This document shows, piece by piece, positions 24,101 through 37,200 of a stretch of DNA of 64,000 nucleotides. The notes beneath the pieces were generated by a model. It did no database searches and was not told the DNA's origin. It saw nothing but the letters and a program-made list of their open reading frames with translations. The number at the start of each line of letters is the position of its first letter. The stretch's first letter is position 1. The position numbers were made by a program, and so were the translations under genes. The stretch comes from Lingula anatina (lineage: Eukaryota; Brachiopoda; Lingulata; Lingulida; Lingulidae): contig NW_019775713.1 of the NCBI RefSeq assembly GCF_001039355.2, forward strand, positions 221,181 through 285,180, written 5' to 3'.

Positions 24101-27100
24101 GTGTGTGACTTCGACTCCTCACTCTTTATGGATAGACAAATAGCAAATATTCCTTTATTGTGTATTTTAACAAAAGAACATCAGTGATATCCAAAATTAC
24201 TTAGATAAATCCTCTGTAGTAACATTTTTACATGCGGTGGATATCTTTCGTTTTGATTACCGCAACCCTCTACTCGATGGCTGCTACTCAATGGATGACA
24301 AAAATTTACGGCAGATTCAGAATATTTCGGCACGCCTTATAACTCTCACGCCCGGGAAAATTGACACCGGTTGTAAAACAGTTGCATCAGCTCCCTGTTA
24401 GAGAAAGTATCTTATTCGAATTTTAACTATTATTAATGGAGTTATTTATTATTCACCCCCTCTTCCTAATGAACAAAGTCAAGCATTATACTCCAGAACG
24501 TTATTTAAGATCGATATCACTCCATCATTTATTGCTGACATCATGTAAAGCCTGACTGAAAACCAACGGCGACCTAAAATCCATTTAACGTTCAGTAGAC
24601 TTTACAAGCGTATATTAACAAAATAAATAATAATAAAATAAAATAAATAAACAGCTAAAATGTTCAGATAATAAGTATATAGTACAAAGTAGAGTTTAAA
24701 ATCCAGTAATAAAACTTTTTAAATATAAGTTCTCTTTTGAAATTGCTTTCAGTCCCTATAGTGTTTAAGTACATCGCGCCTAACTTTGTGTCAGCTATTT
24801 CAGAAAAGGATGATGAAACATTCTATATGCTAGCTAAATAGGTTATGTATGGATTTTGATGAAATAAGTGTTTAGATTTTGGTGGGAATCTATCACCTGG
24901 TTCATCATCTGGATCCAAGAGTCTTAAAAAGGTTCTTCACCATTGCAAGATACGGCCAATGAGTTTGACCCTTTGTGCAATGAACGTGCTCGCAACTACC
25001 TACTGGTGCAACGATTTCTCAGTGTTTGGCAGAGGTCTGCGCTGTCTGAGTGCTTTTCTATAGTTGAAAAATAAAAGTACCATTTTCATATTTTGTACGT
25101 CCACCATACTGGGTAACAGCAGTGGGTGATTATTTTTAATAGTCTGTCAAAATAATCCTATTCGTTGGATTACAACGGGGGTGCAAGGGTATACAACAAA
25201 CAATTTTATATTTCCAAACATTGCTGTGTATTTAAAACTTCTTAATTCTTAGCCGAAAATGACAGCGCTTAAATATGGGACACAGGCATACCAGTCTGTT
25301 TTGCAGGCTTATATTATGAAAAAGAAAGCTCTCAGAATAGCATTGTCATGTCTTTTGGTCGTTTCAGGGGTCATTTAAGGCACACATATTAGAAGAAAAA
25401 CAAAAATTGCTCTTCGTCGCAAATTTTGATGGGCGGAGAAAACGGGTTGTTGTGCGTTACTATCGTTTCCGTATTTAACTTCAGTACAAAGTATTATCTC
25501 CCATAGACATGAACTATACAAACCGTTCAATTTCGGAATTTTAAATACCTCAAATACCCTCTGCTTTTCATTAAACAACACTGTGTAAGGAATCCTGTCA
25601 CCTGAGCGTGTAATCACAGGTGGAACCACTATCGGGCTTAAAAGTTTATTAAAACTACATAAAAGTTTACATAAAATTACATAACTACAGTAAACGTTAA
25701 CTACTTCAACAAAGTACATCAACCCGTATGTTAATGATTTGCAACCCTTAGATACAGGTAGCAATATTACTAATTGCAGCTGTTCAAAATTCCCATTTAC
25801 TAAGCGCAAATGTTCAAAAAAAACTAAGTTAACATTATGTACGCAAAATGTGTAATGCCAATGTAAGAGACGCCTTCCGCCCATATGAGGGACGGGAGGG
25901 TGGGAAAATCTTCGACGCTTATGCTTAAGCCGATTTTAATTGAAGCAAAATGGGCTCGAGCGCCCTTACACGCTGTCCAGCTTTAACGGCTGCCAGGCTC
26001 TAACTGCCAATTATTTTGAATGCGCCACGTGAGCTAGCTGACCAATCCCGAGCCCGCAGCCTAGGCGTCCCTCTAGTGGTGGTTTTAAATACCATTCCCA
26101 AAGGGAAAGGGTACTTATAACCCAATCCTGTTTCGTATCCTCCAGACTCGTTCGGCAACGAAACCACAGTTAGCGTGTAGTTTCATTTCCCCATTCAGAT
26201 TCGGCCCAGTGACTTAGCGTAAATAGAGGAGATATCCATTGATGAAGTTATGACCCGGTCACATGAATATTGAATAAGACTAATTAAATTAGCTATACTC
26301 GGTCCCCACTTTTTGGCGTGTAACTCACGAAAAACGACTTCATGCCATCGCTATTTAACCGCCAATTCAGGATAGCTGGGAGCTTTCTCAACTCTGTGTA
26401 GTTAAGTGTGCTCTTCCCTGATAATTTCTTTATGTGTTTAATGTCACACTTTCCCCACTTAATGAATATGAAGCAAATACCCTGTACGATGTATATTATA
26501 TAAACAGAAAGCGTGCACACAAGAGATGGTTTCATGTCATCACTGTTAAAAAGCCGATTTAGGATCGTAGCGTGCTTTCCCAACTCTTTGAAGTTTAGTG
26601 CACTCTTTCCTAATAATTTTGTATGTGATTAATGTTACATTGTCAAAAATGTATGAATATAAAACAATATACAATGCATATTCTAAGCGGAAAGCATGCT
26701 CACAAGATCGGCGCCATGTTGCCCATGTCCCGATGTTGTTACCCTGTATCGCGGACGTGCAGACATGATTTTTTTTGTTTTCGTTAACATTTTCTAAAAT
26801 GTCGTGCATGACATTCTGTCGTTTTTCAGTTCACAGTCAAGACGTGTGGCTGCAGTGTTCAGGTTACTCTGGATATCGCGGGGATGCCAACGAAACAGCC
26901 AAGTACTGGTCTGGGATACAGCTGGTGACTAACTCCTCCGAACCAGGAGTAAGTGATCTCCAATATGTCGACGTTGAATTCGCCGGTCTTCCTAACATCG
27001 AGACACACTCAAACGATACGGCAGCCATATCTGTCTCTGGAACCCCGCCTGTGCTTGAAAACCTCAATATAACAAATGTTATCGGTAATGGCGTTCTACT

Positions 27101-30100
27101 TAGAGATATAGCTGGGCATGCGTTAATCAATGATAGTTACATCGAGGCCAGTTTGGGCAACGGGGTTTCCTTCAGAAGCTTTGGTGGTGATCTAGCAATG
27201 AACAATGTCCAGATATCTAATGTCAACAAAGCAGGCGTATATTACAACCGGACACTACCACTTCCTTCCTATAAGATGTGCCTCACGCCGGAAACAACGG
27301 TTCCTGATGGACAACCGCTCATAGTCAGCTTTGACAGTACGGACCTTCACCTGGGGTTAGAGACGTCGTGCTCTCAGGTAAGTCAAGTCACCCTTATTTT
27401 AACTCAATTAAATCATGAAAAGTCATCAATAGCGGGTATGACCTTCAGCAGCCGCTTGCAGCGCCCTCATCCTACATGGCATACCCTGTGACAAGAGTTT
27501 TAGAGTTTGGATTGGGATATCATTCCACGCAGTGATATTTGCCTGTCGCATTTCATCACTTTTTACCTGCCGATGGCCATAGCTACTGATTCTGTGAGTT
27601 CCTTGCCCACAGGTTTTCACTTGGGTTCATGTCTGGGGAGTTTGAAGACCAGGGCAGTTGCTGAACCTATTGGTGATTCTGCGAGCTCGATGAGGTGTTG
27701 CGCAGTGGTCTTGGTACACAAAGTTGTTCCTGAAGATGACTCTTACAAATCGAAGCATTGTTTGCTGTAGAATGTCTCTGTAGGAATCCTGATTGAGGTT
27801 GCCTCCTAGAAATACCAACTGGTTCTGCGCACCGGCATGAAATGCTCCCCAAACAGAGACATTACCACCCTCTGCTTGCCCCCTTTAGTACACGATCATC
27901 GTTTTATGCCTCTCGTACACGTCGGCGGACACGGATACGACCGTCAACCTGAAAAATCCATATCAGGCCTCATCACTGAAAACGATGTGATTCCAGTGTT
28001 TTGGCTGCAAACGCACGTGGTCCACAGCCCATTGCAGACGTCGCTGTATATGAATTGCTGTTAACAGTGGTTTCTCTACTGGTCCTCGTGCAAAATAACC
28101 GGCTTGCAGTAATCTCTTGTTCACGAGGGACCTTGAAACGTGCGTTTGAATGACATTCTGCCACTCTTTTCTGAGGTCACTGGTTGTCTTTGTACGACCA
28201 GCACGGCAAGAAGAAGGGGATCCTGTCTTCTTGGTGTGATACGCGGACACCCTTGTCGAGGTTTGGAGAAGGTGCCCCTGTTGTAGCATTTCTTTGGAGG
28301 ACTTGACTAACGGTCCCTGATAAATGTTGAATTGCCTGGCAGTGACTGTCCGTTTCTGGTCATTTTCTCTGAGAGCAAGAATCCCATAGTAAGCTGTGTT
28401 GCTTAGCTGTCGAACCATATCTTCTCTAAGGTACCTGTCAAGTTTCAGAGCGACCCCTTTGTTGCTTCTCTTAATACACTCCAAAGATTGACCAAACCCA
28501 TACGTTTTTATGCAAGGGCAGAAATTGCCGAAAAGACCACCCCTCACAATTCTGACCACCGAACATACAATGCATGCATCAATTGTTTCGGGAGTTGTGT
28601 GGTAATTAGGTAACACACCTGGCTACACATGGAGTGACACCTCATTTTTGCATTTAAAACAATAAGAGAAAATATAATTTGTAGAAAATTTAACCGCCAA
28701 ACATAATATTTCATATTAAGTAGTAAGTTTTTATATGATTTCCGAACTTTGCTAGGCTGTAAAATGTGCCATTCTGTGATGTTTAAAAATGCCTAATGAG
28801 CTACACCATATTGTTGGCGTTAAATTCACAAAGGAACGTTCCCCTGCATTTGTTACAAGAATGAATATTCATTTAAGTCTTATAATATTTTTATCTGGAT
28901 GTATAACTACAGTTTTTTGAGATCAAGGTTCTCTTTAACCACCCAAAATGGACCAATGTAATTAAAGTTACAAATGGTTTCTCTTTTTCCGCATAATTCT
29001 CGGCTTTGTTGTCTTTTAAAGAGGCTTCATCAGTGAGTGTTAGTCCTTCTGTTAACCAATAGGAGGATCCGCGGTCAAGATGACATTATACAGTGTATAA
29101 AGGGCTACAGGGGGTAATGGCAGACCTTGATGCAAAACAGTCTATCGTTTCTTCCACCGCGAGTCCCTTTATTTAATGTAATGTATTACTCATTACCCGT
29201 TTCATTTGACACTCTCTCTTTTTATCTCCCTTCCCCTTTCTCTTGTTAGAAGGAGGGTAAATAATTAAGCACTCAAAATCTGCACCACCAATCTTCAGAA
29301 AAACATAAGTCAACGAACCAATGGGCTGATCCACAACATCCGACACAGCAGAATGAATCAAATAACAGCTAGCACAAATTTATATGCAGTTAGCTATAGT
29401 GTCACCACATACATAATCAGCTGCACGCGCGAAGCTGTTGAACAAAAGGATAGTTCGCTACGGGAGACCGTTTTTTTTTTACCTAAGTACTCTAAGGGGG
29501 CGTGGCTACCCAGGCGACCAGGGGATTAGGCTAGTTACTATATGCCGTCAACAATCGTTTAGCGACCCTATCATTATACACTCTCTCTATTGTATTTTCC
29601 ACCGCATTAATCGCAGTGTAATCTTCAAATGGTCCACAGGGTAAATGTACACATTCTTAATCCTAGTACGGTATAAATGTATAGGGTAGGTATTAAATGT
29701 TGACTTCTCTTCATTCTGGGGACAAATATTTATATGTTAATGTCAGATAATATATAGAAAACATTTGTTTTTTACGTTTTCTTATTACAACCATCTATGT
29801 TCAGGCTCAATTCCTTTTTTCCAATATGGCCGCCAGCAAGGGTATTCTTAAGGTTTTATAAGACTTAATTTTTTTAACATTTTTTTTCAGTAGGGACTTA
29901 CTGCAAAAAATTGTAATTAGGGATTTTAGAAAGCTCTATATCCAAATTAAAACATAATAAAAATCTAGAAAAATCTAAGTAGTGGAAAAGGGTTTTTAAG
30001 GGAGCTTTCCCAAGATAGCCACCATTATATTGCATCACTGTAAGTAAATGGTGTCTTTTAATTTAGGTGGTATTTTGCTAAGATGAATGGGGGTTAATCC

Positions 30101-33100
30101 TTGAAATATACACAAAGTTGTCGACAAAGAATAATTTGTTGAAAAGATAAGCTTACTTAAAAGGAATTATTCACCAAAGGTCACTGGCCTGGGGTCAAAG
30201 GTCAGGCAAAGGTCATTTGTACAGATTTTTAACATGAAAATTTGCCTAAAAGTTTGCAATAAATGTTTTTAAAGATTGGTTATTGAAACTTTTGGTGTTA
30301 ATTACAATTATTACATCACTCACAACAAATCTATGACGTTTGGCTGCAAAATATATGTATTTTTAGGAGAAATATGAGACAAATTGTGAAAAATCAGATG
30401 GATAAAAATTATGTATAAGTGGCTGGGTAGGTAATTAATATTGACTTCTTTTCATTCTGAGGACAAAGATTTCTATGTAAATGTCATATAATATATAGAA
30501 AACACTTGTTTTTTTTTACATGTTCTTCTTACACCCATTTACGTTCCGGTTCAATGCATTTTTTCAATATGGCGGTCAGTAAGTGCATTCATAAGGTTTT
30601 ATAAGACATAATTTTTTGAACGTTTTTTTTTCAGTAGGGACTTATTTCAAAAAATGTAATGAGGTATTTCAGAAAGCTTAATATCCAAATTTAAACATAA
30701 TAAAAATCTAGAAAAATCTAAGTAGTGAAAAAAGGTTTTTAAGGCAGCTTTTCCAAGATGGCCGCCATTATATTGCGTCACTGTAAGTAAATGGTGTTGT
30801 TTAATTTAGATAGTATTGTGCTAGAAATAAATGGAGGTAAAACCTCGAAATACACACAAAGTTAAAGAAAATGACATATTCACTGAAAAAAGCTTATTTA
30901 ATAGGAATTATTCACTAAAGGTCACTGGCTTGAGTCAAAGTTCAGGCAAAGACCATTTGTACAGATTTTCCCTAAAGTGTTGCCTAAAATTGCAAGTTAT
31001 GTTTTTGCCTTGTTTTTGAAGGCAATTGAATTTGTTTGGGTGTTAAATATAATCATTATTTCATTCACAACAACTCTGTGAGATTTGGCTTCAAATATGG
31101 CTCTTTAGGATAAATATGAGTCTAAGTGTGAAAAATTAGACAAATAAGGATAAGACTTCTTTTCATTCTGGCCGGGAACAAATAATTCTTTGCTAATATC
31201 ATAAATATATGATATATGAAAAACACTTGTTTTTTTTAATTTATTTATTTATTATACCCATCTATGTACCTGTTCTAAGTATTTTCCAATATGGCTGTCA
31301 GCAAGATAATTCATAAGGCTGTCTTCAGTAAATATTCCACTCAAGATTGTGTCTTTACCCCCCTTTCTTAATATATTGATGAATAAGTAATGGAGGTAAA
31401 AAGTTGTACAGTTAAAAGTGGCACCAAACACAATATGAGTCTTTTTTCGAAGAGTACATGCCTATAGATTTTTAGATCAATCTATCCCCGTGGGTAGTCT
31501 CACTAGATTGTTGTCAGCCTGACCAACTTAAATGTCTGTCCTGCCTACTAAAAGCTGTTAGGGGGTAATTAACTTTTGTGCGCGCTCGGCTCTCGGAACC
31601 TGACAGCAATTTAGCATGAACCCCCAAGGAGTTAGGTCGATCCGGATAGATTGATCTAAATCTATGGGAACCCAGTCTAAGACAGACTGAAATGTTGCAT
31701 CAATTGGACAAGTAATCATATAATCAGCCAGGCCAAATGTACTGCTGGCCTGTCCAAATAGGTTTGAGTGTCCAACTGCATAAACTTTTTGGAAACAGAT
31801 TCCTAATTGAATGGATTCTGTTGCTCGTACTCCTAATAGTAAGATATGAGAGGGGCTCCAGGGCCACACAAGGGACAGAATCCTGGAGTATTTGTTGCCA
31901 CATTCACCAACATGGAAAAACCCAATATCTAGGAATAAGATCTTATCAGAAACCATTTTTTGGAAACTGTCCTTACCTGCTTTCCAGCCACAGCCCAAAC
32001 AGCTATGTAATGGTTACATGGGCAAATGGTGACTAGAGGGAATCACCCAGCAAAAGCATCTGTTATGTCTCTTTCTCTGATAAATATAGATCTACAGAAA
32101 GAACTGTCATGCATCTACCCCACATTGAATTTAATTTATTCACGCGTTCAACAGTTCAGAGCAACCCCCAATAATTACCTTTAATCAACCACTGTGGAGG
32201 AAGGACCAGACTACTGAACAAGAATCCAATATACTACCATCTCCAGTTGCAAGGCTTGTTGGCTTCCACACAGAGATGAGCTACCTTTAGTGCATATGTC
32301 AACCCATGACAGGATCAGGACTTTGAGAACTTCTTGAAACTATATTTGCTGTCAATACAGTAAGTCACATGATTCCCAGGGAATGCTCTGGCTAGGGCAA
32401 TGAGGGTCCAGCTATTACTTGATCTATCCCTCATTGCACTTCTCATCTTCAAGCTTTTGCGGTATAATGTGCCAGCCACTGTTGCTCAAAACAAGAAGCA
32501 CAGCACAGTGAAACACAGTGCACAGATGACATTGAAGGTACATGCATGCATTGTCTGGGTGATTTCCAATTGATGGAGACAGAGCCGACAACCAGATCTC
32601 CATTCTTTGGACCATGGTAACATCACATGTGGGAGAGAGTGAATTTTTGACAAAGACAGACCAGCAACTGGCTGTTGAGAAAACCACTTTGAAAAGTCAA
32701 GGAACTGCAAGGTTCAGGGTACAATTTATGGACATTTCCTCTTTGCTAGAACAGGCAATATAGTCAGATGGGTTTGAAAGTGAAGGTGAGGTCCAGTACA
32801 TTTTAGATGGTGTGGCGCTTCTTCATCACACACCAGGGAGATATAGGAGAGCTATAGTGTAGCATTATAAAGGGATCATCTTGGATGTCCCCTCTACTAA
32901 GCTATGGTTCTGCACACCTAGTTAGATCCAATTAACAGTATGAGCACAGCTATTGTCTTCACAGATGAGACGAAGCTGTAGAGTGGAAAAGAAAAAAATT
33001 CTTACCAACAAATAAAACAAACAGGTTCATTTATTTCCTTGGTGAGAAGTTGGGAGGTGTTGCAGTTAAAGTAATCCAAGTTTCAGGTGATGCAGACCTC

Positions 33101-34227
33101 CATATTTCATTTAAATAATGAAAGTTTATCTGAAGCGCACATCATATGATCATAATCTTCTGAGCCTTGTCCCAAAGCCATAATTGCTCGCAATGTCATT
33201 TTCTTGTTTTTGAAGTGAAATCTAGGTCATCCCTGGTGAAGACAGTTAGGCACTAATTGACTGGTCAGTTATTTTTAACTAAGATTCAAATGGAATAAGA
33301 CATTGAACTAAGTGTAGGGACAGGATGGCAATACATTTTAAGTAGGAAATGATGTTGTTTACTTCAGGCAAGTTTATCTTGGTGCATGAATTGGATAAAG
33401 AGTTCCTTTAAAATCATTTTATTTAAGTCTTTATGTCCTGGCCAATCTAGTACAACAACAGAAAGTGGTAAAAGACCATAAATGTACTTTTGAGCTTATT
33501 TTTTATTCAATTTTTAACTTCAAATTTGGTAATTTGTAGCCGCCATTTTAGTTTTGGCGGCCATTTTGTATTTTGCTGAGGCTATCTGCATTTGATTTAA
33601 TTGGAGAGAAGTGGCACAACATCCCTTTATGGATTTTGTACCATTTTAACAAGCTTTTGTTGAAACCAGGTGGAGCAAATTTGCACCTACTAACTGTAGA
33701 TCTCTGTGCTGGCGGCCATTTTTGATTTTCCCCAAAAAATACCTTTTCCACTACTTGGATTTTTCTAGATTTTTAATATGATCATATGGACCACTCAAAG
33801 ACTCAAAAAAACCATACTACAATTTTTTTGCAATTAGTCCCGGGTTAAACCATTTTTTCTTAGACTATAAACCCCGCTAACTAAACGATGGATGAAATTG
33901 TGTTTCATAAACAGTGTTTAAACAGTCCGTTAGTTGTTTGAACACTGTTTATGAAACACAATTTGGCTGTTTGAACACTGTTTATGAAACAAGTTAATGG
34001 GTGTTAGGAGAATTTATCCACTGGTAAGACTTATCCACTGGTTAGTGCTAAACGTCCATTATAAAACTGGGCCCAGCATATTACGAAATCTGCTCGCTTT
34101 TCTATGCGATTCAGTAAACTGTGCATTGTCCGTAATTTACATTGTTTTNNNNNNNNNNNNNNNNNGGCCCCACATTTAAAAAATCTCCCCGTTTTTTTAG
34201 GGAAAAAAAAAAAGGGGATTGACAAAA

Positions 34228-34286
<59 letters not shown>

Positions 34287-37200
34287 GTTAAACACTCTTT
34301 GTACGTTGGAAGACGAAAGTAAACCTTGTTAAAACTAAAGGGATATTATTAAATAGTTTTCGATTGAGTTCAGATGTAGCGCATGCAGCCTGTGCTTGGA
34401 TGTGGTTTTTTTGTACAAAGTTATCTTGGACAAAGGCAAAACAAACGTCAGCAAGACAAAAAAGGTAATCTAAAGACTGTGTCACCCTGTGCGTGCAACT
34501 TTTGGGCAACCTCTTTGCAACCTCAGTCGCAAGGAGTTGCCATAGTTTTTAAAGTGGTCGCATAAGGTTGCTAACAGGTTGCCTGCGATCGAAGACACAT
34601 GAAGGCCTTTTTTTTGTGCAACGACAACCAGTGCGACTAAAGATGAAAAATATCGGTATCCTTAAGTTTTCCTATCGTCCTCTTCTTGGTGGTCAGTAGG
34701 TTGCTATAACCAAGAGCATACGATTTGCAACTGCACGGCCGATTGACAGTATTTAGTCGTCTTGTGGCTTACAAGTTTTTTTTACCAGTCACAAGTAGTC
34801 GGCAACAGGTCGCTAGAAGGTGGCAGCTGTAACTGCATGGTCTATTGACGGCCTCCAGTGGCTTGGTCGCTAACAGGTTTTTTACCGGTCGCAGGCATTC
34901 GAAAATATGTCACGGGAAGGTAGCAAGCGACTGCAATAAAAAAGGCGTAGGATAGTGGTCTATTTGGGCAAAGATTTTTTCCATAATTTGGCATGTATGC
35001 CTTTTAAATATCAAGATAATAAATTATAATATTTTAGAAAAAGAAAACATAAATTGCATTTTTGGCAAGATTTTACACTAATTGCCAAGGCTTTCATATA
35101 CCACGCATTTCAAACTTACGAAACAAAAAATAAAATAAATGTGAGGCTAAAAATTAATGCACGTTTTTTTGACGCTAAGTTTAATTTATTCTTTCATTTT
35201 GTAAAAATCATAGGTAAAATACCGATAACCTCAATGTTTTATCGCTGTATGTCATTTAAAATTGGCAAAGCTACATTATCTGTGTAAACAATGAAACAAA
35301 TACATGAATTGGATACCGCAAGTAGGTTTTTCGGTCGCCAGGAGGTTATCGGTGCTGCACCGCAAACCGGCGCAACCGGATATTAACCCAATGTTTATTT
35401 GTTGCAACCAGTCGCCGACCTTTTTGCCACCGGTAACAGTTGCAATTTGCAAAGATTCGTTTAGTGTGACCGTAACCACACAGGCCTTGCAACCTCAGAG
35501 AGATTAAGTATTTGAACAAGAAAATATTAAAGGGTATTATAAGATTAATAAGGATTAAAACATATTCAAATTTATGTTCTTATTACAGCACTGGTTTCGT
35601 TAGGCGAGGGTGTAGTCTGTTAAAAAATTCACGAAACATTGCTGGTTTATTTTTAAGAAGGAAATGAAGTCTTCCTTATTTTCAAGTCCATGTTCTTTCA
35701 TTAAATGTTTTATTTATTATTATTATTACCAAACTTGCAACCCGAGGGTTGGATAATTACAATCATTGCGTCATAGTTGAATAAAACCATTAGTAAGTAA
35801 GAATAAAGGAATATTAAAACACATATGTAAACACATTTAAAACACTATATCTAAAATGCAAGGTTTAAAAAAGAAATAAAAGTCTATCAGTTAATTCTGA
35901 AACTTGTATATGGCACTTGTTAAAAAGTCACTCATTGATCGTTTGGTTTTAATTTTAGGTTTTTTGAATGCTTCCTGTTCCCTTAATGAATATTTGACAT
36001 TTTGTTTTGGTTGTAAAAGATAATGCAGTCTATGATCAGGTTCATTTGAAATACTGATAAACAATTTTTTGCATGCATTGAGCCGTCTGTCACTCAGTAG
36101 TTCAAGTTTACTATGTTCACAAGCAGCGTCATATTCAAGATCAGGATAAATTGTCTTAAGAGCTCTTTCTTGAGACTTTTCTACTAGGGCAGTAAATTCA
36201 TTCGTTAACCCAAAGTGCCAGACATTGCTGTGGACTTGAAAACCTTTCATCATTGCAAACTACGCCGGCTTTAGGGATTTAGAGTAATTAAGAGGATTGA
36301 TGCATTGAGCAGAGCATTTCCTTATCACCAACAAGTATGGTATAAATCAGCTGTATAGTCACTGTTAGATAGTGCCCAGCAAATTGTATTTACTTCTACT
36401 ATCTTTTTGTAGGTAACAACGTTGAGGTTTTTGTCCGACAATGATTGAGTAAAGACGCTTTGTATGAGACATCGTGCTAGGGGATAGACAAACGCAACGT
36501 CAAAGATTTATATCGTATTATATCGTCATTTTGTAGGTGTTTTGGAGCCGAAGCTCAGCGCAGATCTTGGCAGTGCGCATACTATATATAAGGACAAGTT
36601 GGCGTGGAAATGTTAACATTCTGGATATATATGACGGAAACAGTACAAACCACGAGCGACTTGAGAGAGTGCATATGTATGGTGATGAGGTAACCATGCC
36701 GTCTCCTCTCTACACAACTGGCGGGTCAGTCTTGTTGTCATTCTCAAGACTGAATATTAATTTTTGGGAACGGTACCAAGGAATGTTTTCAATCCAGTCG
36801 GTTGCAGGTGAGTGAACCTGTATTTGCGAACACTTTTTGTAAGCCTAATTTTATGGAACTTTGCAGCAAAGATTAAAACCCATATCATTTTAAAGAAGGG
36901 AAATGACAGTGGACGATTTAGACCAACGTACATATGGCATTATTTACACTATAGCATTCCTATACCAGTAACTATGCCTCTGTCAATGGGAACATGGTAT
37001 ACATTTTCAGCTTCAGTCATAACAAGTTTTAAATCAATGAAACCAGCGAAGGTAGAGGGTCATTAAAAAACAATGTAATACGAAAATAATGTATGCAATA
37101 GCTGTGTGTGTGTGTGTGCCTTTTCAGCTCATTCAGATCAAGTTGGGTTATCAGTTCATAGCGTGGACATCAGGAAAGCAGCCAATGGTATTCTCATTGA

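Noticed and set aside
25375-25884. 169-codon minus-strand frame as a nested gene
   Set aside because: No recognisable family, promoter or polyadenylation context; kept only as a low-confidence note.
31558-31998. 146-codon minus-strand frame
   Set aside because: It overlaps a foldback element shared with 61.3 kb, so it is repeat-derived.
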